Numbered from the stretch's first letter, positions 1 through 11,705 are shown. The stretch: 64,000 nucleotides of DNA from Polyodon spathula (GCF_017654505.1 NC_054549.1:24492647-24556646), one strand, 5' to 3'. Made by a program: numbers and translations. Notes: generated from the sequence alone by a model not told the origin.

Positions 1-436
1 CAGTTCTTTATGGCCTGTATACTCACCAGACATGTCACCCATTGAGCATGTTTGGGATGCTCTGGATTGACGTGTACTACAGCGTGTTCCAGTTCCCACC
101 AATATCCAGCATCTTCGCACAGCCATTGAAGAGGAGTGGGACAACATTCCACAGGCCATAATCAACAGCCTGATCAACTCTATGCGAAGGAGATGTGTCA
201 TGCTGCATGAGGCAAATGGTGGTCACACCAGATACTGACTGGTTTTCTGATCCATACCCCTACCTTTTTTTTAAGGTATCTGTGACCAACAGATGCATAT
301 TTGTATTTCCAGTCATGTGAAACCCATGGATTAGGGACTAATGAATTTATTTCAATTGACTGATTTCCTTATATTAACTGTAACTCAGTAAAATCTTTGA
401 CACTGTTGCATGTTTCGTTTATATTTTTGTTCAGTG
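1..436 (+). mobile_element. 3' part of a Tc1/mariner-like DNA transposon, cut by the window edge
   Basis: The segment holds the last part of a Tc1-type transposase and then a non-coding tail that ends in the terminal repeat, finishing with TTTTTGTTCAGTG directly before a TA dinucleotide at 437-438. TA is the target that Tc1/mariner elements duplicate. The terminal sequence, read from outside as CACTGAACAAAAATATAAAC, is one I know from fish and amphibian Tc1 elements. The left half lies outside the window, so neither the full length nor the other terminal repeat can be checked. Confidence 0.88.
11..238 (+). pseudogene. Tc1-like transposase, C-terminal fragment
   Basis: Read from 11 in one frame, the translation contains WPVYSPDMSPIEHVWDALD, the region of Tc1 transposases that carries the third acidic residue of the DDE/D catalytic triad (the E of SPIEHVWD). 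It then shows the family's usual C-terminal helix region and ends GGHTRY at a stop at 236-238. There is an in-frame stop at 68-70, directly after WDALD where the family normally has R or a similar residue, so this copy cannot make full transposase. The catalytic core upstream is outside the window. Confidence 0.85.
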
Positions 437-497
437 TATTTTAACAGTTTTGTACGAATAGGATTAAGAGAGCATGTAGTAGCTCTCGTATGTTGAA

Positions 498-1636
498 CTA
501 GCGTGTTAGTTCCTGTAAGGTAATCAAAGAAGAAGCCTCCATTGTAGCCTTAATAGGTGTAGTTGGTAAAATTGTGCTGGAGTCCTCCTTAATAGAGATT
601 CCACAGACAGCTTCATTTCTCATATCTAGTATTTTATTTTTAAATAAATGTAAGAAGTGGTTGTAGCTGTGAGAGGAGCCAATGTCAATGGTAGGACAAT
701 TAGGGGAAGGATTAATTAATGCATCTAGGGCAGCAAAAAGGAATCTAGGATTATTTTTATTTGTTTCAATTAAATTAGAATAATATGACGATCTAACCAA
801 CACCAGAGCCTTTCTATATTTAACCAGGTGGCCCTTATGTGCAATGTAATGAACACACAATTTAGATTCTTGCCATCTCTGTTCTGCCTTATGACCCTCA
901 TGTTTCATTTTCTGAGTTGTGTCATTGAACCACGGTGAACTTTTTTTAAAGACATTCTCCAAATTTTGATTGGCCCTACAGTATCAGAGACACCAGTCAA
1001 GGTGGTATTGTCAATATTAACCAGCTCATCTACTGATAAGGAAAGCTTAAAAGCAGTTGATAAGTAAAGCGTAACAGCAGTTGAAGAATTAATTACCCAT
1101 GATTTAAATCTATGGTCCACAGTCTTTGTAAATACTGGCAGATTCACCTCAAAAAGAATAGCAAGATAATCAGAAATACTAAGATCTAGGGTTATGACGT
1201 TCTTAACAGCTAAACCATAAGAAATTACCAGATCTAAAGTATGACCACGATTATGCATAGAACCTCTGACATGCAAGATATAATCTAAGGAATCCAGTAG
1301 CCTCAAATTCCAAGGAGAGAATATGAACAGGTAATTAACTATTTAATGTCAAGGTTAAAACTTCAAAAGATGAATAGCCTTCAACAATTTCCTGTTTGAT
1401 TCTAAGTTCACTACGGAAAACAATAGCAAGTCCACCTCCCTGCCCATTAGAGTGAGCTTTCTGGAAAAAAAGAATAGTTAGGTAGAGAAGCCTCAATCAG
1501 CGAAACATTGTCATTCAGTCCAAGCCAAGTTTCAATTAGAGAGAGAATATTAATGTTGTAATCCTGAAACCACCCATTAATTAACAGAGCCTTATTAGAC
1601 AGAGACCTGATATTAAATAAACCTAAGTCTCAATGG
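498..1636 (-). pseudogene. L2-like LINE: endonuclease and linker region, degenerate
   Basis: Reading on the minus strand from about 1636 gives the start of an apurinic-type endonuclease: LFNIRSLSNKALLINGWF, then ILSLIETWLGLNDNVSLIEA, then a GQGGGLAIVFRSEL-like stretch. The frame from 1306 contains HNRGHTLDLVISYGL and SDYLAILFEV, the end of the endonuclease domain. The frame 962-498 holds SPWFNDTTQKMKHEG, KYRKALVLVRSSYYSNLIE and NKNNPRFLFAALDALIN, which is the linker between endonuclease and reverse transcriptase in L2/CR1-group LINEs. At least two frame changes separate the blocks. The reverse transcriptase itself is missing, as the element stops near 498 against the Tc1 end. Assignment to the L2 group rests on remembered family motifs; CR1 is the alternative. 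Confidence 0.82.
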
Positions 1637-1639
1637 ACA

Positions 1640-2365
1640 TCTTCAGTAAGTCAAAGGTTTAGAGTGACCTCAGTTCTGCTTAGCCTGTTACCAGGGTCTG
1701 AGGTCGACTTTCACTTTACTGTTCAAGCAGCTGACTATTCGGTGCAACCCCTATACCCATACATTCAATCACTGAACATAACACAAGTTTCAAAGTTACA
1801 GATGTATTCATTTCCTAATACCCTCCATCCGGATGTGTTTGTAACTTTTGAGTTTTTATTAAATTTCAAGATAAAGTGGGGTGTATTTTTAAAGAGTTTA
1901 CTCCAGTCTTTAATGACAATACCTTCTGTTTTGTAAAGTAACCAGCCCCTCCAACCACACTCTACCCTCCCACCCCAAGTAAACAAAATGGTGGTTGACT
2001 ATACTGGTAAACCTCTGAGTCTGTGAAAAATGCACTCACATTTGAATTCAATCAATGTACTGCTAGAAAGCAGCAACAAAGCAATCTGACAAATGGAACT
2101 CATTTTAGTACTAGCCCGGTAAATGAAAGTGCCTTGCTTAATAAAAATAAACTGACCTGCTCACACAAGCATCTAATTTAAAGCAGCTTTTAGATATTCC
2201 AGGTCATAGGCTGCAACTTGTTTGAATCCAGGTGCTTATTTTACTTATTTTTGAACCGGGTAGTAACAGTCTTCCTCGCACTACTATCTAGTTTGGTTCA
2301 TAAAGTGTAATTTCAGAAGGACTTTTTTTTTTACAAAAAACTTTCTAACGATCAAATGACATGAT
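1640..2365. other. No gene recognised
   Basis: This gap between the L2-like remnant and the gypsy remnant has short random reading frames only. I see no convincing repeat or RNA gene in it. Confidence 0.5.
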
Positions 2366-2369
2366 ACTG

Positions 2370-3105
2370 AATCCACAAATGAATGGTACATGTGAGAGAT
2401 TTAATCAGACCCTTCTAAGTTTACTGGGCACTAGAAGTAGAGCAACAGGCTCAGTGGGTACAGCATTTGCCAGAAAGGGTAGAGACCTATAATAACACTG
2501 CCCATACATCCACAGGCTACACTCCATTTTACCTGATGTTTGGACGCAATGCCCGTCTCCCTGTGGAAGTGGCCTTAGGTGTTTGGAGTGGAAAGGAAGA
2601 AGTTACCACAGAGGAGTGGGTCCAACGACACCATGAGAGATTGTCACTGGCCTATGAAAAAGCAGGGGAGCAGGCCCAAAGAAGAGCTGCCAAGGACAAA
2701 CTAGGGTATGACCCTAAGGCTCAAGCTTTGCTGCTGTTGCCCAGGGAGTGAGTGTTAATACGTAATACCCGGCATAAGGGATGAGGGAAACTACACGATC
2801 GGTGGGATAGTGTACCACATGTGGTGGTGGAGAAAGTCAAAGAAGGCTGACCAATGTACAAAGTAAGGCCTGCATCATAATAGGCTCCGGATTTGCACCC
2901 TCCAGTTGCGAAGTCCCCAAGTTAAGCAGGTAGAACCTTCGGATAGCCATGTAGAAGATTACTTACTGATGTGGAGCAATGGCTATTGTTCTGCTGGTTC
3001 CCAGATGCCTGAACAGATACCAGAAGAGGTTCAAGAGTTGAGGAGCTCCCAGAGGGAGAACTTAGGAAGGCTCCCAGTCCACTATCAACAGTGAGTACCA
3101 ATCTG
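2370..3105 (+). pseudogene. Ty3/gypsy retrotransposon integrase, C-terminal remnant
   Basis: The translation begins with a degenerate core-domain end (NGTCERFNQTLLSLLGT), which in gypsy integrases carries the glutamate of the DDE triad; the E of CERFNQ corresponds to it. It continues with VETYNNTAHTSTGYTPFYLMFGRNARLPVEVALGV, the conserved block before the GPY/F module, and then a C-terminal stretch with several stops (VLIRNTRHKG, DRWDSVPHVVVEKV) that matches the GPY/F-type tail in order. The last part around 3040-3095 (LRSSQRENLGRLPVHYQQ) resembles the basic C-terminus of these polyproteins. Protease, reverse transcriptase and RNase H are absent. An AATAAA near 3250 downstream could belong to a decayed 3' LTR, but no LTR boundary is visible. 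Confidence 0.85.
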
Positions 3106-3724
3106 AGAGATAGTCGCAGATTTGAAGGCACTGTTCCCAGGACCGGTACGGCTTTTAATTTGATACCTTACACCCTAGCCACTGACATGAGTGTTCTGTT
3201 TTGGGTTTTTATTTTGTGATTTTATTTATTGGTTTATTGTGCTGTTTTAATAAACTGTTTATAGAGTATAGATTTATAGATTTTATTAACAAATTCCATT
3301 TGAAAATCACTTGCTATTAAAGTTGTCATTTATACCATGAGTTCCATACAATAAGGCTGATGTTTGAAAATCCCGCCCCGTTGTGGTTTAAATGTTTTGA
3401 ATGCTTTGTCGTTGACATTCTGAGTGCAACATCTACACTCTCTGCAAAATTGTAAGTGGCGTGGCTGCTGACAGGTTCCAGTGGCAATACAATGGACATG
3501 TGTAGAAAGCTTTTCACCCTAAAGAACCCAAACAACATCAGCAAAACAGAGAACAGTTGTGGTTGTAAGTGATTACTTTTTATTTAGACTAATATATAGG
3601 AATAAACCAACCTAAACAATATGATGATAATGGTTTTGCTTGGCATGAGTTTCCCGAAATCCAAAATGTTGACGATTTGGGGGGATTGAAATAAAACTAG
3701 GGTTATAACCAGGAAATGTGAACA

Positions 3725-3915
3725 CAGACATTACATTACCTGTTCCAACTAAAGGGGTGAGGATTCAATCCCATAGTGTACCCTGTAATGGCTTGGCATC
3801 TCAGCCCATTGAATAAAATGGAGAGGCAAGGGCTGGATGCCAACTGTTAACCTCACGCTTCAAAGATGAATGTCTTACCATTCAACTAAAGAGCAAGCTC
3901 TGTAGTCGAGTGTTA
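3725..3915 (-). repeat. tRNA-derived SINE-like segment
   Basis: On the minus strand, the sequence GCTCTTTAGTTGAATGGTAA matches the polymerase III box A pattern (TAGTTGAATGG) and sits where a tRNA D-arm would be. It is followed by CATTCATCTTTGAAGCG, like an anticodon arm. A box-B-like sequence is weak on this strand. On the plus strand, GATTCAATCCC near 3757 also resembles box B, so orientation is not settled. The segment may be a degenerate tRNA-related SINE or a chance match. Confidence 0.3.
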
Positions 3916-6695
3916 TGTATATTTTAGTATTATTAATTCATCAGCCTCTAGGACGAGATCCATTACAACTGTGAGTAATATGCAATAACTGTATATATGA
4001 TATTGTTTTATTGAAGCACTTATCTTTGCTTTTTTAATCACCAGCCTCTTTCATTTGTTCTAATCGAACAACTGTTGACATTTTTTTTTGAGACTAAGGT
4101 TTATTAGAATTGTAAAGTATATCAGACATATAAAATGTGACAAGCGGGGTGCATTTTTAATACTTGTTACAAATCTGTTTGACAGTTTTATGCATGATTT
4201 GTGTTCCTTGGTGCTTGAAATCCCTGGATGATTCATTTGTTTCCACTTGCAATGTTACCATTAACTCCAGAATTTCACATTGAAGTATTTAACAGTAAGT
4301 AGATTCATATTACATTCACATAGTTCTTTTTATTGAAAACATCTTTTCATGATGTTTCTAATCATTCTGAGTGGTTCTTAGTGCAATTGCATTATTGTTT
4401 TGTTTATTACTTTTTGATGCAGTCTATGCAAAAGGCTTTTAATGCAGTCTATGCATTCATGGGTATAGAGCTTTTACCCTCACCCCACCTCACCTACAGG
4501 AGAGAAAATCCATAACGGCAGTGCATTACCCAACACTTTCTGTTACCTGTGCATGCAAAATGTTTTTGGACCGATCCTTTGCATTTTTTGTTGGAGGTCA
4601 CATGAAATGTAATTTACAGCACAACAGTTACAGTACATGTTGGGGGCAGACGTCTCTGAGACTCTGAGCCTCATGGAACCACTGCAAAGCTTGCATGTGT
4701 ACTTTCCTTTAACAGACATTGTGCACATACACTCGAGTAAATGCATAACAAAAGTGTAAAGTGATGACTTCAGTCTGAATTGTGATCTTGTCATTGGCAG
4801 GCCTGTCACTGCACTAATTGAATGGTGGATTGTGTTGTCCCTAGCACCGCTAATGGTGTCAATGTGTGTGTAGGTGACAGAGGCAATATTAAACCATGAG
4901 CAGGATGGTTCAGTTACCCAGTAAACCTAATGGGATTAATTTAATCAACCACTGAAACCATTGCCTTGGTAGGAAAGCAGTTCATTACTTCGCTAGTCAC
5001 CAAGCAACCATTGATTTCTAGGCCACAAAAATAAACAAACCCCAACACACAAACAGTCAGCTTGTTACAGAAATAATCAGGTTGCCATTCAACCCTGCAG
5101 ATTTGAGCTAATGTACTCATTACCAGCATTTGACAACAAGGAAAACGGCAGAATAAATGGTAACAGTCTTTAGCATTGTCAAAATGTTCAAGTTATTTAC
5201 CCATACAGCAGGTAAGGGAATTGGTGTCGGCTGCATTCATTAATGTATTATTTCCATTGACTGCAATAAGATTTCCACACAGAAGTCCAAGCAGTTTGTA
5301 ATTAATCAAACATTCATACAGTTGCATGTGGCCACTACTATGTCTACCAACAATGTCACTTGCTAGAGCACTCAAAGTTATAGGAATTAAAATAATCATT
5401 TGAACTTTTCTTTCAGCGTTCACTTTTTTTTACATGCATCCTTAATATCCAGGGTTACTAAAATATTTTAAAAATGTTTTAAAATGATTTTGTGGTAACT
5501 GTTTTGGACTCATTTTTGCAATGCATGGCCTAATGTCACTGGATTATCAGGATGTTTGATGGTCATCAGACAAAAGATGACCTGAAATATATAACTTACT
5601 TGTTCAGTTCTAGCTTTGTTAAATTAATAATTGTGTTGTCTCCTTTATAAAGCTGGAGTTAATTTAAGACTGGAGTTAAGGCTTTGAAAATGTGGCCCAA
5701 TAAGACATCTTGTACGATGTGTTCTAAGGATTGTACTGATAAAAATGTTTGATATATTACATTGGAAGTACTTCACCAAAACAATGTTTGATATAGTTAT
5801 CTTTACTTGATTTACATTTTATAAGTCATTATTAATAGAGATACCAGTTACATTTAAACCCTTTATCTTGATTCAGCCCTCCTCTGCCAACAGTGCAGGA
5901 GTGAGGGTTCATTCATGAGCACAGTAGTACAATCTGAATGTGTTTTATATACAGCACATTGCTGTAGGAGAACAGGGAGTCTTGTGAGCACAGTCGTGAA
6001 CAGTATTTAGTAACAGGCTAGTGTGGCACTAGTATACCAATTACCTTATACAGCCACATTTCTATCTGAACCATGTCTGCATAACTCAAACTCAACTTGT
6101 TCCACTATTAAATTGGGGCTATAGACGGTTCCATCTGCAGAATATAATCCAATTTGCAAACGGACGTTGCAAATATCAAAGATTACCTGTACACGTTTCT
6201 GTATTGCTATTTTAGAAGTTAATTTGTGACCCCAATATTTCCCAGACAGTATCATGTATTCACAGCACTCAGCCCACCACTTACTTATCTCATGTTTTTA
6301 TGCATGGTAAATTCATGGAAAGTTACATTTTTGCTTCACTATATGTGCATTATAGAGAGGGAGTTATTTTATTTTGTATTTTAGTCAGATGTGTGTTGTT
6401 ATGTGTCCTGCGGTGCCCCCCACTCCCTCCCCTGTTTATTACGTTTTTCTGTTACAACGCTCACATTGTCTCTACCCCAAGACCCACGTTATAGCGTGTC
6501 TGTGCTAGGATGGTATACAAAAAGGCTGTAACTCAACAAACTTTATTCAAGTGCATTATACATGGGGTGTGTATTTGACTCCATTACACAATAATAGTAA
6601 TGGAAACACAAAAAATTCGAATACCTCACAATACTTCAGCATGCTTGCTCTTATCGTTTTTTTTTCCCTACAGTAAATTTGCAGTAAATTTTTTT
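3916..6695. other. AT-rich sequence, no gene recognised
   Basis: Small frames occur on both strands. A Cys-rich 88-codon frame on the minus strand at 4543-4809 was considered and not accepted. I recognise no domain, RNA gene or transposon in this stretch. Confidence 0.45.
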
Positions 6696-6700
6696 TTCCA

Positions 6701-6733
6701 TGGGTATACTATGCATTTATCATAGTATACCAT
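6701..6733. repeat. Short inverted repeat (hairpin)
   Basis: GGTATACTATG at 6703-6713 is matched exactly in reverse complement by CATAGTATACC at 6721-6731, with a seven-base spacer. A Tc1-type or palindromic MITE origin is possible. No function is implied. Confidence 0.7.
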
Positions 6734-6954
6734 AGACTGACATGTTTTTTACTTTTTACTATATCATTGCTTTCATAAAAAAAAAAAAAAAAAAAAACTT
6801 TTCCTCTCTAAAACTGGACTTTAAAGATTAAAGGATACCACTTTACCAAGGGTCGTTGAGGTTGTACGCACACACCACCAACACCAGTTGAGGGTAGCGA
6901 AGTGTCACTCGTATGCTGTCCACTCACGTTCCCTTGCGACGGCTTTGGTATACT

Positions 6955-7256
6955 TTTCTCAAAAGTATTGGTTGGTGGTTGTCTTCGAATTGAAAAGGAG
7001 CGTTAGGTTACTTACCGTAACCCTGGTTCCTTGAAAGAGAAGACGACCACCAAACCTTTACAAAACAAAAGAGAAAATGAGCTCCACGGAGCTACTGTTT
7101 ATTCCTTCAGCAGGTGAAACCGAGGACGTCACTCTATGGAGGGGCCTATCGGCAGCCCTGACATAAAATCCTCAGCGAATACCTACCCAAGGTAGACGTA
7201 TCCCAAAAGTATTGGTTGGTGGTCGTCTTCTCTTTCAGGGATATGGTAAGTAACGT
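6955..7256. repeat. Compound repeat with direct and inverted copies of one arm
   Basis: CAAAAGTATTGGTTGGTGG occurs at about 6959-6977 and again at 7205-7223. The second copy runs on into TCGTCTTCTCTTTCAGGGAT, whose near-exact reverse complement (CCTTGAAAGAGAAGACGACC) lies at about 7029-7049, so the segment folds back on itself over about 50 bp around a spacer of about 150 bp. Arms that are both direct and inverted are seen in DIRS-like and other rearranged transposons, but no coding sequence supports either. Sequence from about 6841 may belong to the same element. Confidence 0.6.
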
Positions 7257-7544
7257 TTTGTTTTTTGTATATATTTTGTTATATTTAATTGAATAACAAA
7301 AAAAAAAAAAAAAGAATTAAAGCTCTTGTGCAGTTATTAGCAGACATTGAAACAGACAATCTATGCAGAGCTACAATAATATAAAATTTGGACAAGTAAG
7401 CCCTGACAACAAGTCTGCGATTAGGCAGTGATATCTAAATGGAACAAGCTGGTTCAGTCCATTCCAAGCCCAAGTTCAGCATGGAAGAGGGGGTGTTGGT
7501 TTCAGTTCAGCTCCTCCTACGTGGCACAAGGTAACCCCAGCTCA

Positions 7545-7890
7545 ACGGAGGAAGCTGGTAGTCAACGTGGTGCAAAAGCAGGAGGAGAGGATCAGGTGTG
7601 TAAAGGTAATTTACACTCAAAATCGGCTGGCATGACCTATGGACAATGGAACAGAGCAGGATCAGTTTCCTCATCAGATCAACATATGATGTTCTCCCAT
7701 CACCACAGAACCTAAACATCTGGGTGGGTGAAGATCCCTCATGTCCTTTGTGTTCATCACCTGTAACATTAAGGCACATTTTGACAGGATGTAAGGTGGC
7801 ACCCATGCACACAACTAAAATATGACCGTGATACTAGTCACAGGGAGCCGATGCAATCATGGTTTCAAACATACACTCTGGTCACAAAAG
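7545..7890 (+). pseudogene. LINE-type reverse transcriptase C-terminal region with a CCHC-like finger
   Basis: One plus-strand frame reads KLVVNVVQKQEERIRCVKV, and later ISFLIRSTYDVLPSPQNLNI, WVGEDPSCPLCSSPVTLRHIL and TGCK. The pattern C-P-L-C, then H-I-L and a final C (CX2C ... HX4C), is the C-terminal zinc-binding motif of many non-LTR retrotransposons. The phrase ATYDVLPSPQNL is familiar from an RT family that is abundant in fish and cnidarians. A stop separates the two blocks, and nothing of the polymerase palm domain is present. The opposite-strand frame at 7507-7812 is a shadow. The exact clade is not resolved. Confidence 0.65.
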
Positions 7891-8189
7891 AACATTTTCA
7901 CAGACTTCAAGCCATAAATGCGCAACTTCAAGATCACAGCTAAGTTTTTTTTCTTCTTTTGTTTGCTATCTCTTTAAACAATAAAGTGTTGTAATATATT
8001 TTGGAAATAATACCAAAGGGAATTTGAAGGAGGAGTAATTTAATAAAATAATTAATACATTTACTAAGGGTTTTTTTCAAACACAGTAGTGGCTGTACAA
8101 TCCTACTAATATTATTAATCACATTTGTACAGTCTTGTGTAGCTAGATCTGCCATTGGTCAGGGAGGCATTAATATTGTAGCATTTAAC

Positions 8190-8528
8190 TGGGTTAAAAA
8201 GGGAGGCAGACGACCGCAGCGAGATCTCATTCAGGTTTTATTGAGAGGTCAGCACATCACAACACAGCCCTCACAGCAGTGTACAAGCTGCCCTTTATAT
8301 CCCAAAACCCAGCGAAAACATGTAACATTTAGACACAACACGTTATTGGACAACATTCACAAGCACACTGGGACCACGACTCAATCACGCTCCCCTCTCC
8401 CCAATCCAACCCAGCCCCACTCCACAGGTGCACTCGTTCATATGCACAGGCACTCAGGACATTGACAAAACACGGAACAGCGACACAAAAACATATAACA
8501 CATAACACAAATAGTCCAGATCGCTACA
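8190..8528 (-). mobile_element. Solo LTR (minus strand), LTR retrotransposon
   Basis: On the minus strand the segment begins TGTAGCGATCTGG, contains a TATA-type promoter (GGGATATAAAGGGC) about 200 bases in, and carries a polyadenylation signal (CTCAATAAAACCTG) about 85 bases after that. It ends ...CCCTTTTTAACCCA. This order is U3, TATA, R with AATAAA, then U5. Flanks GCATT and GTATT could be an imperfect target duplication if the 3' end is set a few bases further out. No internal coding region adjoins, so it is probably a solo LTR. Confidence 0.7.
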
Positions 8529-8849
8529 GTATTAACATACACTTAACACTGTCTACTGGCACAATTTTGTTTTACCGTTCTGTAGTGGAAAGAAAACCGC
8601 CAAAATAATGCAAAGGATTATGCAGTACTTGAATATCTCTGCAAACCTATTCAGAATTTAGGAAATCTGTAACGTTTTTTCATGTGGGACTAAGTTTGGT
8701 ATTTATTAAATGAGAATCAGAGTTATAGTGCAAATTAAATATAATATTTGTGTATATTGTAAATGGCCAAAAAGCTGAACGACACTTGTGTGTCCGGTCT
8801 CTTCTGTCGGTAAATCACCACAAACAGGGTTGAAAGCTCACACTATATA

Positions 8850-10029
8850 CAGTGTCTATAGAAAGTCTACACCCCCTTCAACTTTTTTCACTTTTTGTTG
8901 TCAGTGCCTCAGAGTTTCATGCATTTAAATGCGGATGTTTATCCATTTATCTACACACCATACTCCACACTGTTAAGGGGAAAAAAGTTCTTATTGAGAA
9001 AAAAATATATATTAAAAATACAAAACTGAAAAATCATAATTGGATAAGTCTACACTCCCTGAGGTAATACTTGCTGGAAGCACCTTTGGCAGCAATTACA
9101 GCTGTGAGTCTGTTGGGATAGGTCTCTACCAACTTTGCACACCTAGATTTGACGATATTAGACCATTCCTCTTTACAAAACTGTTCAAGATCTGTCAAGT
9201 TCCTTGGGGAGCATTGATGGACAGCAATCTTCCAGTCACACCACAAATTTTTGATTGGATTTAGGTCGGGGCTCTGACTGGGCCACTCAAGGACATTTAC
9301 CTTTTTGTTCCTTAGCCACTACAGTGTACCTTTGGCTGTGTGCTTTGGGTCATTGTCATGATGAAAGGTGAACCTCTGTCTAAGTTTCAACTTTCTTGTA
9401 GAGAGAATCAGGTTTTCCTCAAGGACTTCTCTGTACTTTGCTCCATTCATTTTCCCTTCTATCCTGACAAGTGCCCCATTCCCTACCTATGAGAAACATG
9501 ATGCTGCCTCATAACATGATGCTGCCACCACCACGCTTCACAGTAGGGATAGTGTTCTTAGGGTGATGCCCTGTGTTGGGTTTGCACCAAACATAACGCT
9601 TTGCATTTAGGAGTCCCGGAGTTCTTTTGAAAGCGTCTTGGTGCTCAAAGTGTCTTGGTTACTTTGAAATGCACTACCCAGCAGAGGGAACCTACAGGAA
9701 CTGTTGAATTTATCCTGAAATCATGTGAATTACTACAATTTAACACAGGTGGAGGGCACTTAACTTGGTGTGTGATTTTGAAGGTGATTCGTTACACCTG
9801 AGCTAATTTAGGATTGCTCTTACAAGGGGGGTGGACACTATCCAACCAAGCTATATTAGTTTTTATTTTTAATTAATTTTCTACAAATGTCTAGAATATT
9901 TTTTCATTTTGTAATTTGTGGGGTAGGATGTGTAGATAAATGAAAAAAAAATTAATGCATTTTAATTCCAGGCTATAAGGCAACAAAAGGTGAACATTTT
10001 GAAAGGGGGTGTAGACTTTCTATAGGCAC

Positions 10030-10030
<1 letters not shown>
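8850..10030 (-). mobile_element. Nearly full-length Tc1-like transposon with both terminal repeats
   Basis: The left end CAGTGTCTATAGAAAGTCTA at 8850 and the right end, whose reverse complement begins AGTGCCTATAGAAAGTCTAC, are matching terminal inverted repeats. Both abut TA. The length of about 1.18 kb is close to a complete Tc1 element (usually about 1.3-1.6 kb), so some internal sequence is lost. The transposase lies on the minus strand and is degenerate. The right end passes straight into a TA microsatellite, and the left flank is also TATATA, so the element probably jumped into a TA repeat. Confidence 0.92.
9034..9640 (-). pseudogene. Tc1-like transposase, degenerate
   Basis: The frame 9246-9034 encodes the C-terminus: HQCSPRNLTDLEQFCKEEW, then KSRCAKLVETYPNRLTAVI and AAKGASSKY, typical of the last 70 residues of Tc1 transposases. 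Upstream, around 9600-9480, the minus strand reads a degenerate VWCKPNT, then KNTIPTVK and GGGSIML, the block leading to the catalytic-domain motif WGCF. Stops and shifts separate the pieces, and a short ATGATGCTGCC repeat at about 9500-9525 adds an insertion. No intact enzyme can be made. Confidence 0.85.
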
Positions 10031-10084
<54 letters not shown>

Positions 10085-10118
10085 TTATATATCTATATAT
10101 ATTATATATATATATCTT
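10031..10118. repeat. (TA)n microsatellite
   Basis: About 88 bases of nearly pure alternating TA, with a few TAT and TC interruptions, follow the right terminal repeat of the Tc1 element. Confidence 0.95.
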
Positions 10119-10864
10119 ATAGGACCCTGTCTCTATCTATCCCTACAGAAAAGGCAAGATAATTGTCATGCTCTTAGGAGTCTGAATTTTTTTTTTTTCA
10201 ATTGATCAGTGTATCAAGGAAGGCCAATTACATACCCATTACCATTGCTGCTACCTCTATTAATCTCACATACTCTGTGAACACCTCATGGGGTGTTCTT
10301 CATGCTGTTCCTATTGTAAATGTAATGATATATGATGAAGCGAATCATAATGATAATGTGATAAGGTATCTTGATGTGTCTGGGCCTCTGTATAGGAAAG
10401 CACAGAACTGTAAGAGGATCAGCTCGAATCCCAAAGTTAGATCTTATCTCACGAACCCTATGGTTGTATCCCCCTGCACACCCAGCCTGTTGCTTTGATC
10501 TCCAAGGGTTTGAACTCATCTCTGAGTGGCTTTCTGATTAATAATTGATCAATCAATTTATACGCTTGAGTGCTGAGCTTGCAGTCTAGCAGAATTCATT
10601 GTGCATAGGGTAACCTTTCCACAAAGAATGCTTCAGATTTCATTTGACCAGTAGGGCAAGTAGGGTCTCATATTCTGGATGTTGTACTGATATTTTTGTA
10701 AATTGAATCCCCTACGCTTGTGTAAAACCTGTCAGGATTTTATTAAAGAATAAATGTTTGTAATCTCTATGACTTGTTTTAAAATAACATATTGCACTGC
10801 ATCTGCTTTAATCTTTTGTTCCAATTATTGTTTTTGCACCTCTGGCCTTTATTCCCATACTGAA
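10119..10864. other. No gene recognised
   Basis: Overlapping frames of 77 and 98 codons exist on opposite strands near 10202-10519, but neither has a recognisable motif. I treat both as chance. Confidence 0.4.
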
Positions 10865-11100
10865 AAAATAAGGAGTGCAGCAACTCCCTACAACAGCGGA
10901 GGAGAACTGAAGATCAGTGGGCACGACCAGGAGGGTGTCCTCTTTTTAGTTTCACTAACCCTCAGGAGCACCACACCCAATGTAGGGATCCCCAGTGAAG
11001 ACTGGAAACTTTACACAGCCATGACACGAACTAACACACCCCTGACTGTATGCCTGCACACTACACGACCACACAGGGACCCCCTTGAGGACTATTTTTG
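10865..11100 (-). repeat. tRNA-derived SINE-like copy, minus strand
   Basis: Read on the minus strand, the segment starts with AAGGGGGTCCCTGTGTGGTC and continues into CTTCACTGGGGATCCCTACA. It shares both its tRNA-like head and the CTTCACTGGGG block with the minus-strand copy at 54336-54575, and shares the head with the plus copy at 38285. It looks like an old member of one SINE family. Box B is too degraded to identify. Confidence 0.42.
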
Positions 11101-11254
11101 AAAATAATTCAAAAACTATTTTCTAAGGTTAAACAGTGCTTAAAATATGTGAACAAATAAACCATGTCTAAAACATTTCAACATTTGATTAGTTAATCAA
11201 AACTGTTTTTATTAGTTAGTTGTATTCAAAAAATTATTATGGAGAAATACGTAA

Positions 11255-11480
11255 TTGGAAATGAGGGAACACAACCCCAGTTTAGATATCCCATAATTTA
11301 TCCTTCTGGCTGACACCTTAAATAGTAGATAGTAGTGTGCTACTGTACAACTAAAAAGACAACTTTGTTTAAGCATTTTAAAAACAAATATGATTAACTC
11401 TCCAGACCTGTATGGTTTAGGGAAATGAAATGAAAACTGCAGAATTAAGTATTGGAAAGATAAGACTAATCATATGCAGT
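11255..11480. repeat. Dispersed repeat, copy 1 of a direct pair
   Basis: About 220 bases, from AATGAGGGAACACA through TCCAGACCTGTATGGTTTA to AAGTATTGGAAAGATAAGAC, recur at 13497-13725 in the same orientation with many substitutions and small indels. No coding capacity is seen. The family is not identified. Confidence 0.82.
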
Positions 11481-11577
11481 GTAAGGGCCAAAACAAACAA
11501 ACAAACAATAATGATAACAAGTATTGTGCTGGATGTTCCAGCACAAGTAGCATTTTTTTCTTTATATTATTGTTTTA

Positions 11578-11580
<3 letters not shown>

Positions 11581-11660
<80 letters not shown>
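11581..11660. repeat. (CT)n microsatellite
   Basis: An uninterrupted CT dinucleotide run of 80 bases. It creates spurious Leu-Ser reading frames on the plus strand. Confidence 0.98.
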
Positions 11661-11663
<3 letters not shown>

Positions 11664-11705
11664 CTCCACTCCTGCACAGCCACAGCTGCAGGTCTTTTTT
11701 ATTAT

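Noticed and set aside
3326..3544. 72-codon minus frame with an acceptor-like CTTTAG upstream
   Set aside because: No recognisable domain, no donor site, and short length.
4543..4809. Cys-rich 88-codon minus frame (KYTCKLCSG, NMYCNCCAV)
   Set aside because: Cysteine spacing fits no finger I know, and there is no neighbouring support.
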